In this document: in pieces, positions 28,305-36,691 of the stretch
Position numbering within the stretch: position 1 is the first letter of the stretch
Layout: each line of letters opens with the position of its first letter
From: Mycobacterium sp. 852013-50091_SCH5140682
GTDB lineage: Bacteria; Actinomycetota; Actinomycetes; Mycobacteriales; Mycobacteriaceae
Length of the DNA stretch: 64,000 nucleotides
Direction: 5' to 3'
Assembly (NCBI RefSeq): GCF_001665685.1
Contig: NZ_LZTB01000128.1
Location: 41,087-105,086, forward strand
The notes under the pieces: model-generated
Database searches by the model: none
What the model was told of the DNA's origin: nothing
The model's input: the letters and a program-made list of their open reading frames with translations, nothing else
Position numbers and translations under genes: made by a program

Positions 28305-29141
28305 CTACAGCTCCTTCACCGAGAGCAGGGGTTCGGCGACGTCGTAACCAACGACGGGCCCGTCCCGGCACAACAGCAGCGGGCCCAGCTGACAGTGGCC
28401 ACACCAGCCGATGCCGCATTGCATATTGCGTTCCAGAGACACCCGGATATCGCTGGCCGCCACGCCCTTTCGCATGAGCTCCTGGGCGGCGCTGCGCATC
28501 ATCGGTTCGGGTCCGCACAGCAAGGCGGTCGTCTCCTCAGGCCGCAGTGACAGTCGCCGCAGCGGTTCGGTGACCAAGCCGACCTCACCCGGCCACCCCT
28601 GAACCGGAACGTCGACGGTCAGGTGCACGTCGATGGTGTCGTCATGCGTCCATTGGCGCAGCTCCGCGTCAAAGAGGAAGTCGTCACGGGATCGGGCGCC
28701 GGCGATCACGGTGATGCACCCGTACGCGCTGCGGTCGGCGAGCGCGCCGAGCACGACCGGACGAAGCGGGGCAAGCCCGACGCCGCCGGCGACGATGACC
28801 AGGTCACGGCCGACGGCCGCGGTCAACCCCCAGTTGGTGCCGAACGGGCCTCGCATGCCGATCACCGTTCCTGGCCTGGAATCGTGCAATGCGCGGCTCA
28901 CCGCGCCGACGGAGCGGACGGTGTGGGAGATGGTCGGATCTGACCGGGTGGGGACGCCGCTGACCGAGATGGCGATCTCGCCGATCCCGAACGCGTACAT
29001 CATCATGAACTCACCGGGCTGCGGAGAATTCAGGGCGTTGCGGACGGGCCGCAGATGCAGCGTCGAGGAGTCGCGGTTTTCGCTGACGAGTCGCTGCACC
29101 CGGTAGGGCACCGGTGCCATTGCCGATGACGCATCAGTCAT
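28305..29141 (-). CDS. hyhG: Hydrogenase group 3b diaphorase (gamma), FAD/NAD(P)-binding
   Basis: About 278 residues of the ferredoxin-NADP reductase/dihydroorotate dehydrogenase K type. It has an FAD-binding barrel (GEFMMMYAFGIGEIAISVSG), a nucleotide-binding domain (VIVAGGVGLAPLRPVV, LLCGPEPMMRSAAQEL) and a C-terminal [2Fe-2S] site (MQCGIGWCGHCQLGPLLLC). It exchanges electrons between NAD(P)H and the hydrogenase. ATG 29141 gives an 8-bp overlap with the beta subunit; ATG 29153 is equally possible. The longer open frame lies inside the beta gene and is rejected. Confidence 0.9.
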   Translation of the reverse strand: MTDASSAMAPVPYRVQRLVSENRDSSTLHLRPVRNALNSPQPGEFMMMYAFGIGEIAISVSGVPTRSDPTISHTVRSVGAVSRALHDSRPGTVIGMRGPFGTNWGLTAAVGRDLVIVAGGVGLAPLRPVVLGALADRSAYGCITVIAGARSRDDFLFDAELRQWTHDDTIDVHLTVDVPVQGWPGEVGLVTEPLRRLSLRPEETTALLCGPEPMMRSAAQELMRKGVAASDIRVSLERNMQCGIGWCGHCQLGPLLLCRDGPVVGYDVAEPLLSVKEL

Positions 29142-30231
29142 CGCGTCGCTCATCGAGATTCGCGAGGGTAGCCATCTCCGCGGTGATGTCGATTCCGGTG
29201 GGACACCACGCGATACACCGCCCGCAGCCGACACATCCGCTCGTGCCGAATTGGTCGTGCCAAGTACCGAGCTTGTGGGTGAGCCAATGCCGGTACCGGG
29301 CCGGTCCGGACTCCCGGACAGCGCCCCCGTGCACGTACGTGAACTCGAGCTCGAAGCACGACGACCAGTGCATCCACCGCTCGGCGTGCTCGCCGGTGAG
29401 ATCCGTGACGTCTTCGACAGTCGTGCAGAAGCAGGTGGGGCAGACCATCGTGCAATTGCCACACGTCAGGCATCGACTGGCGACCTCGTCCCAGTGCTCC
29501 GACTCCCGCGATCGGATGAGCAGCTCGCGCAGGTCGACGTCGGGCATTCGGCGTCCCATGTGTTGCCCTGCTCGGGCGACTTCGTGTCTGGCTGAATCAA
29601 TTTCGTCTTGTTGGGCATCGCGGTGATCCAGCGCAGCCAAAACTTCGGCGCCATCGTCACTGCCGACGTCGACGACGTAATGTAGTGTGCCGTCGTCGGA
29701 TAGTTCGGTGAGTGCCAGGTCATAGCCCGGCCCCGCCTGCGGTCCTGTGCCCATCGATGCGCAGAAACACAACCCGCCGGGTTCCGTACAGTTGACCGCG
29801 ACCACGAAGTTACGACGGCGTCGTCTCGCGAAGCCCTGGTCGGGATGTTCGCTCTCCCCGAGGACGGTGTTCAGCCGCGCGATCGCCGCCAGATCGCAGG
29901 CCCGCACACCGACAAAGGCGTACCGGATCAGTTCCTCCGGCGTCGAGTCATCCGATGACCACAACCGCTGCCGTGGCGGGTGCAGGTACTGTTTCCACGA
30001 TTGCGGGCCGGCAGAATGGCCGAACAGCGCGTCGTCGTCGCGTCGGCGCAGCCGATAGTGCCCCGGACCCACGTCGACACCCCAGCCACTGGGCAGGTCG
30101 TCGGCCGACGACACCTCGGCGAGCACGATCGCGTTGTCCGATCGGGTGGGCCCCACCACCCGATAGCCGCGGTCGATCAGCGCGCACACCAGCTGATGTA
30201 TCCCGGCGGAGTCGATAACCGCACTGCTCAT
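29134..30231 (-). CDS. hyhB: Hydrogenase group 3b beta subunit, 4Fe-4S electron transfer
   Basis: 365-residue iron-sulfur subunit, homologous to AsrA/HydB. It ends with two ferredoxin-like cluster motifs: CLTCGNCTMVCPTCFC and CVGCGRCIAWCPTGID. It bridges the diaphorase and the small subunit. ATG 30231 has CGGAG just upstream. It is the first gene of the five-gene hydrogenase operon (beta, gamma, small, large, protease), and DosR-like boxes lie upstream at 30291 and 30329. Confidence 0.9.
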   Translation of the reverse strand: MSSAVIDSAGIHQLVCALIDRGYRVVGPTRSDNAIVLAEVSSADDLPSGWGVDVGPGHYRLRRRDDDALFGHSAGPQSWKQYLHPPRQRLWSSDDSTPEELIRYAFVGVRACDLAAIARLNTVLGESEHPDQGFARRRRRNFVVAVNCTEPGGLCFCASMGTGPQAGPGYDLALTELSDDGTLHYVVDVGSDDGAEVLAALDHRDAQQDEIDSARHEVARAGQHMGRRMPDVDLRELLIRSRESEHWDEVASRCLTCGNCTMVCPTCFCTTVEDVTDLTGEHAERWMHWSSCFELEFTYVHGGAVRESGPARYRHWLTHKLGTWHDQFGTSGCVGCGRCIAWCPTGIDITAEMATLANLDERRDD

Positions 30232-30290
30232 GGACTCCGATCGTTCTCCGAGATGCGTCAACATGCACCGTCCATCTGCCCTCTGGGTGA

Positions 30291-30304
30291 GGGCCAAAGG
30301 TCCT
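30291..30304. promoter_or_regulatory. DosR-like box upstream of the hydrogenase operon
   Basis: GGGCCAAAGGTCCT matches 8 of 10 core positions. It is centred about 65 bp upstream of the hydrogenase beta start (30231). Confidence 0.55.
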
Positions 30305-30328
30305 CCCGCTCGGAGGAGCGCCGCGCTG

Positions 30329-30342
30329 GGGTCTTTGTGCCC
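30329..30342. promoter_or_regulatory. DosR-like box, second in the divergent gap
   Basis: GGGTCTTTGTGCCC matches 7 of 10 core positions. It lies 24 bp beyond the first box and about 95 bp upstream of the P-type ATPase gene, so the pair may serve both directions. Confidence 0.4.
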
Positions 30343-30433
30343 TATGTCCCGTGCGGGGGGCCGTCGAGACTATGGCCATGGACATGGATCGGCCCACAGT
30401 TGCCTGCGGCCGCGTGACGGGGCTGCAATCGCG

Positions 30434-33043
30434 ATGACACCGGCGGTCACCTACGAACCCGCGTTGGATGTACTCACCGCGAGACAGGCCGCCGCGGCGT
30501 CCGTCGACGAGGTGCTGGCAGCCTTGAACAGCACGACGGCGGGACTGTCCAATACCGAAGCGTCGACGCGTCTGGCGAGGCTCGGCCCGAATGCAGTACG
30601 CACCCACCAGGTCAAAGCGCTTGCGGTACTGGGACGTCAGTTGCGCAACGCGGTGTTGATCCTGCTCGCCGCAACCGCGATCGTGTCGTTCTTCCTCGGC
30701 GACAGCATGCAAGCCGCCATCATCGGCATCATCCTCACCGCCAGCATCGGGCTGGGGTTCTTCAACGAATACCGTGCCGAGCAGGCAGCCGCGGCCCTGC
30801 ACTCGCGGATGCGGCACAGTGCAGTGGTGCGGCGGGACGATCAGTTCGTCTCAGTCGACGTTGCCACGCTGGTGCCGGGTGACGTCATCCGGTTGACGTT
30901 GGGGGAGGCGGTCCCTGCCGATGTCCGGCTGATCGAGAGTACCGGGCTGGAGTGCAATGAGAGCATCCTGACGGGTGAGTCGATCGGATCGGAAAAGTCC
31001 CCGAATCGCGTTGCCGGGGACGCGGATCTCGCCGATTGCACGGATCTGGCGTTCATGGGCACGATCGTCAATGCCGGAGAAGGTCTCGGCGTCGTCTATG
31101 CCACCGGGCGCAACGCTGAATTCGGACGTATCGCGGCAGGTTTGGGTGAACGGCAACCCGAGACGGACTTCCAGGTCGGCCTGCGCCGCTTCTCGTATCT
31201 GCTGCTGCGCGTGGCGATCGCCCTGACCTTGCTGATCCTGGTCAGCAATCTGCTGCTGCGCAAACCGCTCATCGATTCGGTGTTGTTCTCGTTGGCGATC
31301 GCCGTCGGCATCACCCCGCAACTGTTGCCCGCCGTGGTCAGCGCCAGTCTGGCCACGGGATCGCGACAACTCGCCAAGGCAAAAGTGTTGGTCAAGCGCC
31401 TGGTGTGCATCGAAGACCTCGGTGACATCGACATCTTGATCACCGACAAGACCGGCACCCTGACCGAAGGCCGGATCAGCCTCGTCGACACCGTCAATCC
31501 CGCAGGGAACCATGCCGATTCGGTGCTTCGCTTAGGCCTCTTCGCGTCCGATGTGGACCTGCAGGACGGCGGTGTCAGCGCGAACCCGCTCGACGCTGCC
31601 CTGTGCGAGGCCCCGAACGCGCTTCCGGCCGTCGCAGCAGCTCACCGCGTCGCGCTGCTGCCGTTTGATCACCTGCGGCGCTCGACGTCAGCCCTGATCG
31701 ATGACAACGGCCAACGCGTCCTTGTCGTGAAGGGCGCTCCCGAGCAGATACTGGAGCGGTGCTCGATGACCGACCCAGCCGCCCAGGGAACACTGGACGA
31801 GTTGTTCGCTGCGGGGCGGCGGGTGGTGGCGGTTGCGGTGAAACCAGCACCGAACCTGTCTGCCATCACCGCCGCTGATGAAGCTGAGTTGATGCTGGCC
31901 GGTTTCTTGGTCTTCGCCGACGAGCCGAAGGCCGCGGCACGGCAGTCGTTGACAGAGCTGGCCGCTTTGGGGATCGAGCTCAAGATCGCCACGGGTGACA
32001 ACGCCCAGGTCGCCGAAAAGGTCTGTGGCGACCTGGGACTGGCATCCAAGGGAACGATCACCGGTAGCCAGCTCGACGGACTCGACGACGACAGCTTCGC
32101 CAAGGCCACCGCTGACCACACCATCTTTGCGCGCATCTCGCCCGAACAGAAGGCACGGTTGGTCACTGCGGCCCGGCGCACGGGCCGTTCCGTCGGGTTC
32201 CTCGGTGACGGGGTCAACGACGCGTTGGCGCTGCATGCCGCCGACGTGGGGATCTCCGTGGACACCGCCACCGACGTCGCCAAGGATGCGGCAGATGTCG
32301 TGCTGCTCGAAAAAGACCTCGGTGTGCTGGCCACCGGTGTCGCCGAGGGCCGTCGGATCTTCGCCAACACCATCAAATATGTACTCATGGGAACATCGAG
32401 CAACTTCGGCAACATGTTCTCCGCTGCAGCGGCTTCAGCGTTGCTGCCGTTCCTGCCGATGCTGCCGAGCCAGATCCTGCTGAACAACCTGCTCTACGAC
32501 AGCTCGCAACTGGCCATCCCGACAGATCGGGTGGACGTCGAGCAGCTGCACGCGCCGTCACACTGGAACGTCGGTTTCATCCGGAGGTTCATGCTCGTCT
32601 TCGGGCCGATCAGCTCGCTGTTCGATTTCATGACCTTCGGGCTCATGCTCGGCGTTCTGCACGCCGGAGCCGTCGAGTTCCGCACGGGGTGGTTCGTGGA
32701 ATCGCTTGCGACGCAGACGCTGATCATCTTCGCCATCCGCACCCGCAAGGTGCCGTTTTTCCGGAGCCGGCCCGGCGGTTTGTTGACCGCCACGAGCCTT
32801 GCCGTCGTAGCGGTCGGGGTGCTGCTGACGGTGTCACCCATCTCGGCGACCCTCGGGTTCACCCCGTTGCCATGGCAGTTCTTCGGCGCGCTCGGCGCAT
32901 TCGTCGTCACTTACCTCGTCCTCGTGGAGTTGGCGAAGAAGGTGTTCTACTCGGAGCCCATGCGCATGTTCGGTCAGCCCCATCGCACCCGTGGATACCA
33001 ACACCGCGTCCACCGTCGCGCGGCCCGGTTCTCGCACGCTTGA
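30434..33043 (+). CDS. P-type ATPase, MgtA/type III-like cation transporter
   Basis: 869-residue P-type ATPase with an N-terminal cation-ATPase domain, TGES at the actuator, DKTGTLTEG phosphorylation site and GDGVNDALAL hinge. Helix 4 (LFSLAIAVGITPQLLPAVVSASLATG) and the following KAKVLVKRLVCIEDLGDIDIL resemble Mg-importing MgtA/MgtB enzymes more than Ca pumps. C-terminal helices are complete. ATG 30434 was chosen as the first Met before the family N-terminus. It is divergent from the hydrogenase operon across paired DosR-like boxes. A cation ATPase in this place is known from M. smegmatis (MSMEG_3926 region, from memory). Confidence 0.85.
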   Translation: MTPAVTYEPALDVLTARQAAAASVDEVLAALNSTTAGLSNTEASTRLARLGPNAVRTHQVKALAVLGRQLRNAVLILLAATAIVSFFLGDSMQAAIIGIILTASIGLGFFNEYRAEQAAAALHSRMRHSAVVRRDDQFVSVDVATLVPGDVIRLTLGEAVPADVRLIESTGLECNESILTGESIGSEKSPNRVAGDADLADCTDLAFMGTIVNAGEGLGVVYATGRNAEFGRIAAGLGERQPETDFQVGLRRFSYLLLRVAIALTLLILVSNLLLRKPLIDSVLFSLAIAVGITPQLLPAVVSASLATGSRQLAKAKVLVKRLVCIEDLGDIDILITDKTGTLTEGRISLVDTVNPAGNHADSVLRLGLFASDVDLQDGGVSANPLDAALCEAPNALPAVAAAHRVALLPFDHLRRSTSALIDDNGQRVLVVKGAPEQILERCSMTDPAAQGTLDELFAAGRRVVAVAVKPAPNLSAITAADEAELMLAGFLVFADEPKAAARQSLTELAALGIELKIATGDNAQVAEKVCGDLGLASKGTITGSQLDGLDDDSFAKATADHTIFARISPEQKARLVTAARRTGRSVGFLGDGVNDALALHAADVGISVDTATDVAKDAADVVLLEKDLGVLATGVAEGRRIFANTIKYVLMGTSSNFGNMFSAAAASALLPFLPMLPSQILLNNLLYDSSQLAIPTDRVDVEQLHAPSHWNVGFIRRFMLVFGPISSLFDFMTFGLMLGVLHAGAVEFRTGWFVESLATQTLIIFAIRTRKVPFFRSRPGGLLTATSLAVVAVGVLLTVSPISATLGFTPLPWQFFGALGAFVVTYLVLVELAKKVFYSEPMRMFGQPHRTRGYQHRVHRRAARFSHA

Positions 33044-33232
33044 GCGACTATCGGCTCCCGACGCGCACGGCATGAACGTCTTTCATCGCGTGAAACCTGA
33101 AGCGCTGCCGGTACGGTGGTTGTCAATGCCTGCTGGCAGGGGGTGCAGGTGTCCGGTTAACGGTGACGACACCGCGCCTTCGGTGGACCAAGGTTCAAGG
33201 CGGAACACCGGAGCACCGAAGGAGGCGCAGAG

Positions 33233-34318
33233 ATGACCATCTCCCTGACCCGATCAACCACCCGGAGCGCACACGCTACGTCCCTGCTCGACGGGGAAGT
33301 CGTGGAGGAAAACGACTACGGCTCGATCCGGCGCGTGACCGCCGACAACTTCCCGATCCTGCGCGGCATGTCGATCAAGCGACTGGTGATCAACCCCGGA
33401 GCGATGCGCACACCGCACTGGCATGCCAACGCCAACGAATTGACCTACTGTGTCTCGGGCACGGCGTTGGTGTCGGTGCTGGACACCGGAAACAAGTTCG
33501 CGGCCTTCACGGTCAGCGCGGGCGAGATGTTCCACGCCGATTCAGGCTCGCTGCATCACATCGAGAACATCGGCACCGAGCCCGCCGAGTTCATCATCAC
33601 CTTCCGTCATGAGCGGCCGGAGGACTTCGCGCTGGGCGCGGCGTTCGGCGCCATGACCGATGCCGTGCTGGGTAATACCTACGATCTGGACGCGTCGGAC
33701 TTCGCGACGCTGCGCCGTGACACCGTGGACCGCAAACTGGCTCGTCGGGCGGGCGACCCGGTGATCCCCGATACCGCCGGCTACCCCGACCCCCACAAGT
33801 TCGCGGTGGAGGCGATGACGCCACCGGTGACTTCGGCGGTCGGCTCGGCCCGCACGGCTCGGGTGCAGTTCTGGCCGGCGCTGAAAGATCTGTCGATGTA
33901 CTCGCTACGGGTGCGCGAAGACGGCATGCGCGAACCGCACTGGCACCCTGCTACCGCTGAAATGGGTTATGTGCAAAGTGGTTCGGCTCGGATGACCGTG
34001 ATGGATCCGGATGGGACGCTCGATACCTGGCTGCTGCAGCGCGGCGACGTGTACTTCGTGCCGCGGGCGTACCCGCACCACATCGAGGTCTTCGATGCAC
34101 CTGCGGACTCGACGAGCAATTCAGGCAGTGGCCTGCACTTCCTGATCTTCTTCGACCAGCCCACCCCGGCCGATATCGGTTACCGCACCTCGGCCAGCGC
34201 ATACTCACGCGCAGTGCTGGCCGCGGTGTTCGACACGCACATCGAGGATCTGCCCGAATTCCCGTTCACCCCGGTCGATCCGCTGATCGTCGGACGGCGC
34301 AACCCGCTGGACCGCTGA
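33233..34318 (+). CDS. Bicupin, oxalate decarboxylase-like
   Basis: 361-residue protein with two cupin domains, each with metal-binding His/Glu motifs: first HWHANANELTYC (near 62) with a later His in SLHHIEN; second HWHPATAEMGYV (near 238) with YPHHIEVF. This layout fits oxalate decarboxylase/oxidase or a sugar/spherulin-like cupin. There is no signal peptide, so it is cytosolic. A GGAGGCGCAG ribosome site precedes ATG 33233. It is convergent with the VOC gene and may or may not be linked to the aromatic pathway next door. Confidence 0.8.
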   Translation: MTISLTRSTTRSAHATSLLDGEVVEENDYGSIRRVTADNFPILRGMSIKRLVINPGAMRTPHWHANANELTYCVSGTALVSVLDTGNKFAAFTVSAGEMFHADSGSLHHIENIGTEPAEFIITFRHERPEDFALGAAFGAMTDAVLGNTYDLDASDFATLRRDTVDRKLARRAGDPVIPDTAGYPDPHKFAVEAMTPPVTSAVGSARTARVQFWPALKDLSMYSLRVREDGMREPHWHPATAEMGYVQSGSARMTVMDPDGTLDTWLLQRGDVYFVPRAYPHHIEVFDAPADSTSNSGSGLHFLIFFDQPTPADIGYRTSASAYSRAVLAAVFDTHIEDLPEFPFTPVDPLIVGRRNPLDR

Positions 34319-34330
34319 GGCGGGTGGAAT

Positions 34331-34696
34331 TCACCCGGTGCGGCGGCGGGCGATCTGAAACACGTTGCCGTGCTGGTCGGAAACCATGGCGCGCCTGTCG
34401 CCGTACGGTGTCTCGAGCGGTGCTTCCACGCTCGTGGCGCCTGCGGCGATCGCCCGCTGGTAGACGCGGTCGGCGTCCTCGACGTAAATGTAGAGAAACG
34501 CCGGGAACTCCTCACGTTCGCCGGCCGAGCTGACCATGACCAACGAGTCGCCGATGCGCATCTCAGCCGGGCGGTCGGGATGCACGTCGCCGGTAGCTCC
34601 GAAGACCGTGCGCAGGAACTCCACGGCGGCAACGACATCCGTGACCACCATGCGCGGTGTGACGGTGTGGTATCCCGGGGGTGGTTGGATGCTCAC
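34331..34696 (-). CDS. VOC-family glyoxalase-like protein
   Basis: 121-residue protein with a vicinal-oxygen-chelate fold (PhnB/glyoxalase-like): VVTDVVAAVEFLRTVFGAT, MRIGDSLVMVSS, LYIYVEDADRVYQRAIAAGAT and DQHGNVFQIARR. It could be a lyase, a dioxygenase or a binding protein; no substrate is evident. It lies 69 bp after the intradiol dioxygenase gene on the same strand, so it may be a late member of that operon. Confidence 0.75.
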   Translation of the reverse strand: MSIQPPPGYHTVTPRMVVTDVVAAVEFLRTVFGATGDVHPDRPAEMRIGDSLVMVSSAGEREEFPAFLYIYVEDADRVYQRAIAAGATSVEAPLETPYGDRRAMVSDQHGNVFQIARRRTG

Positions 34697-34765
34697 GAGG
34701 TTCTCCCGTCAGCTCGAAACATCGAGTGCCTTGTCGTGGCCGCGACAGCTTATCTGGATCCGGGA

Positions 34766-35644
34766 TCAGTCTCCAGGGGCCAGCACGATGTCGAACCGCG
34801 CTCGCGACCACGGTCCGTCGACGGCGCGGCCGTCGGGGGTAGGTGTGCCTGCGGGTTGTGGCGTGAAGTCGGTGATGAGCGACTCCTTCACGCCGAACAC
34901 ACTGTCGCGCTCGATGTAGGTGTCCCCGCGTACGAAGATGTGCGTAACCAGGGTGCGGTGTTCGGGCGCCGTCACCATGAAATGGAGGTGTGCCGCTCGC
35001 ATCGGCGACCGGCCGGTCGCAGCGAGCATCGCCCCGACCGGCCCGTCGTGCGGGATGGGGTACGGCGTCGGGGTGATCGCCCAGAACCGGAACGAGCCGT
35101 CCGACTCGGCGAACAGATGGGCCCTGCCCGCAGTACGGTCGTCGCCGTATTGCACGTCGTAGAAGCCTTTGTCGTCGGCCTCCCAAACCTCCAGGCGTGC
35201 ACCGGGAATCGGGGCTCCGGAAGTATCGGTCACGGTGCCTTCCACATAGCAGGGCTCGCCCGACGCTCCGGCCGCGATGTCACCGCCCGCGTCGATCTGC
35301 GGTGAGTCGTCGACGAAGAACGGTCCGAAAACCGTTGCCTCCGTGGCGTTGGCATAAGCCTCGTTGTTCATCGCGATGGTCTGCATCGACGCCCCGAGAG
35401 TGTCCGACAGGAGGATGAACTCCTGCCGCCGGTCGTCGGTGATGTGCCCGACGGCCGTGAGGAACTCGATCGCGGCGGTCCATTCGGCCTCGGTCAGGCG
35501 CACCTCACGCAGGAACGCGTGCAGGTGGCGCACCACCGCGCCCATCAGCTCGCGCAGCCGCGGGTCCGGGGTCGCCGCGAATGACGCAACAACCTGATCG
35601 ACGAGATCTTGTTCGCGCAGTTGCTGTTCGGGTGAGAGTGTCAT
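34766..35644 (-). CDS. Intradiol ring-cleavage dioxygenase (hydroxyquinol 1,2-dioxygenase-like)
   Basis: 292-residue non-heme Fe(III) dioxygenase. The N-terminal helical dimer domain (1-100) is typical of catechol and hydroxyquinol 1,2-dioxygenases. The iron ligands (2 Tyr, 2 His) are expected in the GFYDVQY, TPTPYPIPHDGPVG and RAAHLHFMV segments. It cleaves the ring of hydroxyquinol or catechol to maleylacetate or muconate. The neighbouring maleylacetate reductase favours hydroxyquinol. It overlaps the reductase gene by 4 bp. Confidence 0.88.
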   Translation of the reverse strand: MTLSPEQQLREQDLVDQVVASFAATPDPRLRELMGAVVRHLHAFLREVRLTEAEWTAAIEFLTAVGHITDDRRQEFILLSDTLGASMQTIAMNNEAYANATEATVFGPFFVDDSPQIDAGGDIAAGASGEPCYVEGTVTDTSGAPIPGARLEVWEADDKGFYDVQYGDDRTAGRAHLFAESDGSFRFWAITPTPYPIPHDGPVGAMLAATGRSPMRAAHLHFMVTAPEHRTLVTHIFVRGDTYIERDSVFGVKESLITDFTPQPAGTPTPDGRAVDGPWSRARFDIVLAPGD

Positions 35645-36690
35645 CGGGGATCGTCTCCTTCCCAGGCCGCATGCAGGAGAGCGGCCAGATTCTCTGGGGT
35701 TACGGGTGTGGGATTGTCGGCCGGAATCACCGGAAGGATGGCGTCGACGGCTGCGGGCAGATCGGATTCGGCGAGTCCGTAATCGCGTAGTGCCCGGGGA
35801 GCGTCGACGGCTGAGCGCAGCTGCGCGAGCCCGGTCGATGCCGTATCGCTGCCGAACGCGGCGGCGATTCGGGCGGCAGCGTCGACCGCGTTGGGTTCGT
35901 TGAATGCCAGCACATGCGGTAGCACCACCGAATGTGTCTGAGCGTGAGGCAGATTGAACATCCCGCCCAGGACGTGACAGATCTTGTGATGCATGCCCGC
36001 ACCCGCCGACGCGAATGCCGTCGCCGCAAGATATGCGCCGTAGAGCGTTTGTTCGATCCCGGCGATCCCGTCCGTTGCGACCCGGGGTAGACCCGAGGAC
36101 AGTGCCCGGATGCCTTCACCGGCCAGCGCGCGATCGATCGGGTCCGCGCGCGGTGCCCACATGGCATCGATGCAGTGCGCGAGCGCGTTCAGTCCGGATG
36201 CGACGGCCAGATCGGCGGGTAAGGACGCGAGCAGCGTCGCGTCGTAGACCACTGACCGCGGCAGGACGGTCGCGTCGACACCCGTGGTCTTGCGTCCGTT
36301 GTCGGTGAGACCCCACATCGGCGTCGCCTCGGATCCCGCATATGTCGTGGGCACCGCGACGATCGGGAGGCCGGTGGTCAACGCGACGGCTTTGGCCAGT
36401 CCGGTCGCCGAGCCCCCGCCGATGCAGAGGATCGCATCGGCGTCGTGTGCGGCGGCTGCGGCACGGGCCCGTTCCGCGCTGTCAACGGGGACATGCATCA
36501 CGATGTCACTGTGCCGCACGGCAATCGGGATCAGCTCACCGATGCGATCGGCAAGGTCCGCCGCTGATTCGCCGGCAACAAGCATCACCCGCCGTGCATC
36601 GAGACGGGTGATCTCGGAGGCCACGGCGGCGACGGCGCCCCCGGTTGCGAAGGTGACGCGCTGGGGGAGGGTGTCGTGGGTGAAGTCCAT
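35641..36690 (-). CDS. Maleylacetate reductase (iron-containing alcohol dehydrogenase family)
   Basis: 349-residue NAD(P)H-dependent reductase that should convert maleylacetate to 3-oxoadipate. Features: VTFATGGAVAAVASEI, GGGSATGLAKAVALTTG nucleotide loop, VPTTYAGSEATPMWG, and the metal/active-site HHKICHVLGGMFNLPHAQTH. ATG 36690 was chosen because the hydroxylase stop ends at 36692, leaving a 1-bp gap. The longer open frame reads into that gene. Confidence 0.88.
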   Translation of the reverse strand: MDFTHDTLPQRVTFATGGAVAAVASEITRLDARRVMLVAGESAADLADRIGELIPIAVRHSDIVMHVPVDSAERARAAAAAHDADAILCIGGGSATGLAKAVALTTGLPIVAVPTTYAGSEATPMWGLTDNGRKTTGVDATVLPRSVVYDATLLASLPADLAVASGLNALAHCIDAMWAPRADPIDRALAGEGIRALSSGLPRVATDGIAGIEQTLYGAYLAATAFASAGAGMHHKICHVLGGMFNLPHAQTHSVVLPHVLAFNEPNAVDAAARIAAAFGSDTASTGLAQLRSAVDAPRALRDYGLAESDLPAAVDAILPVIPADNPTPVTPENLAALLHAAWEGDDPR

Positions 36691-36691
36691 G

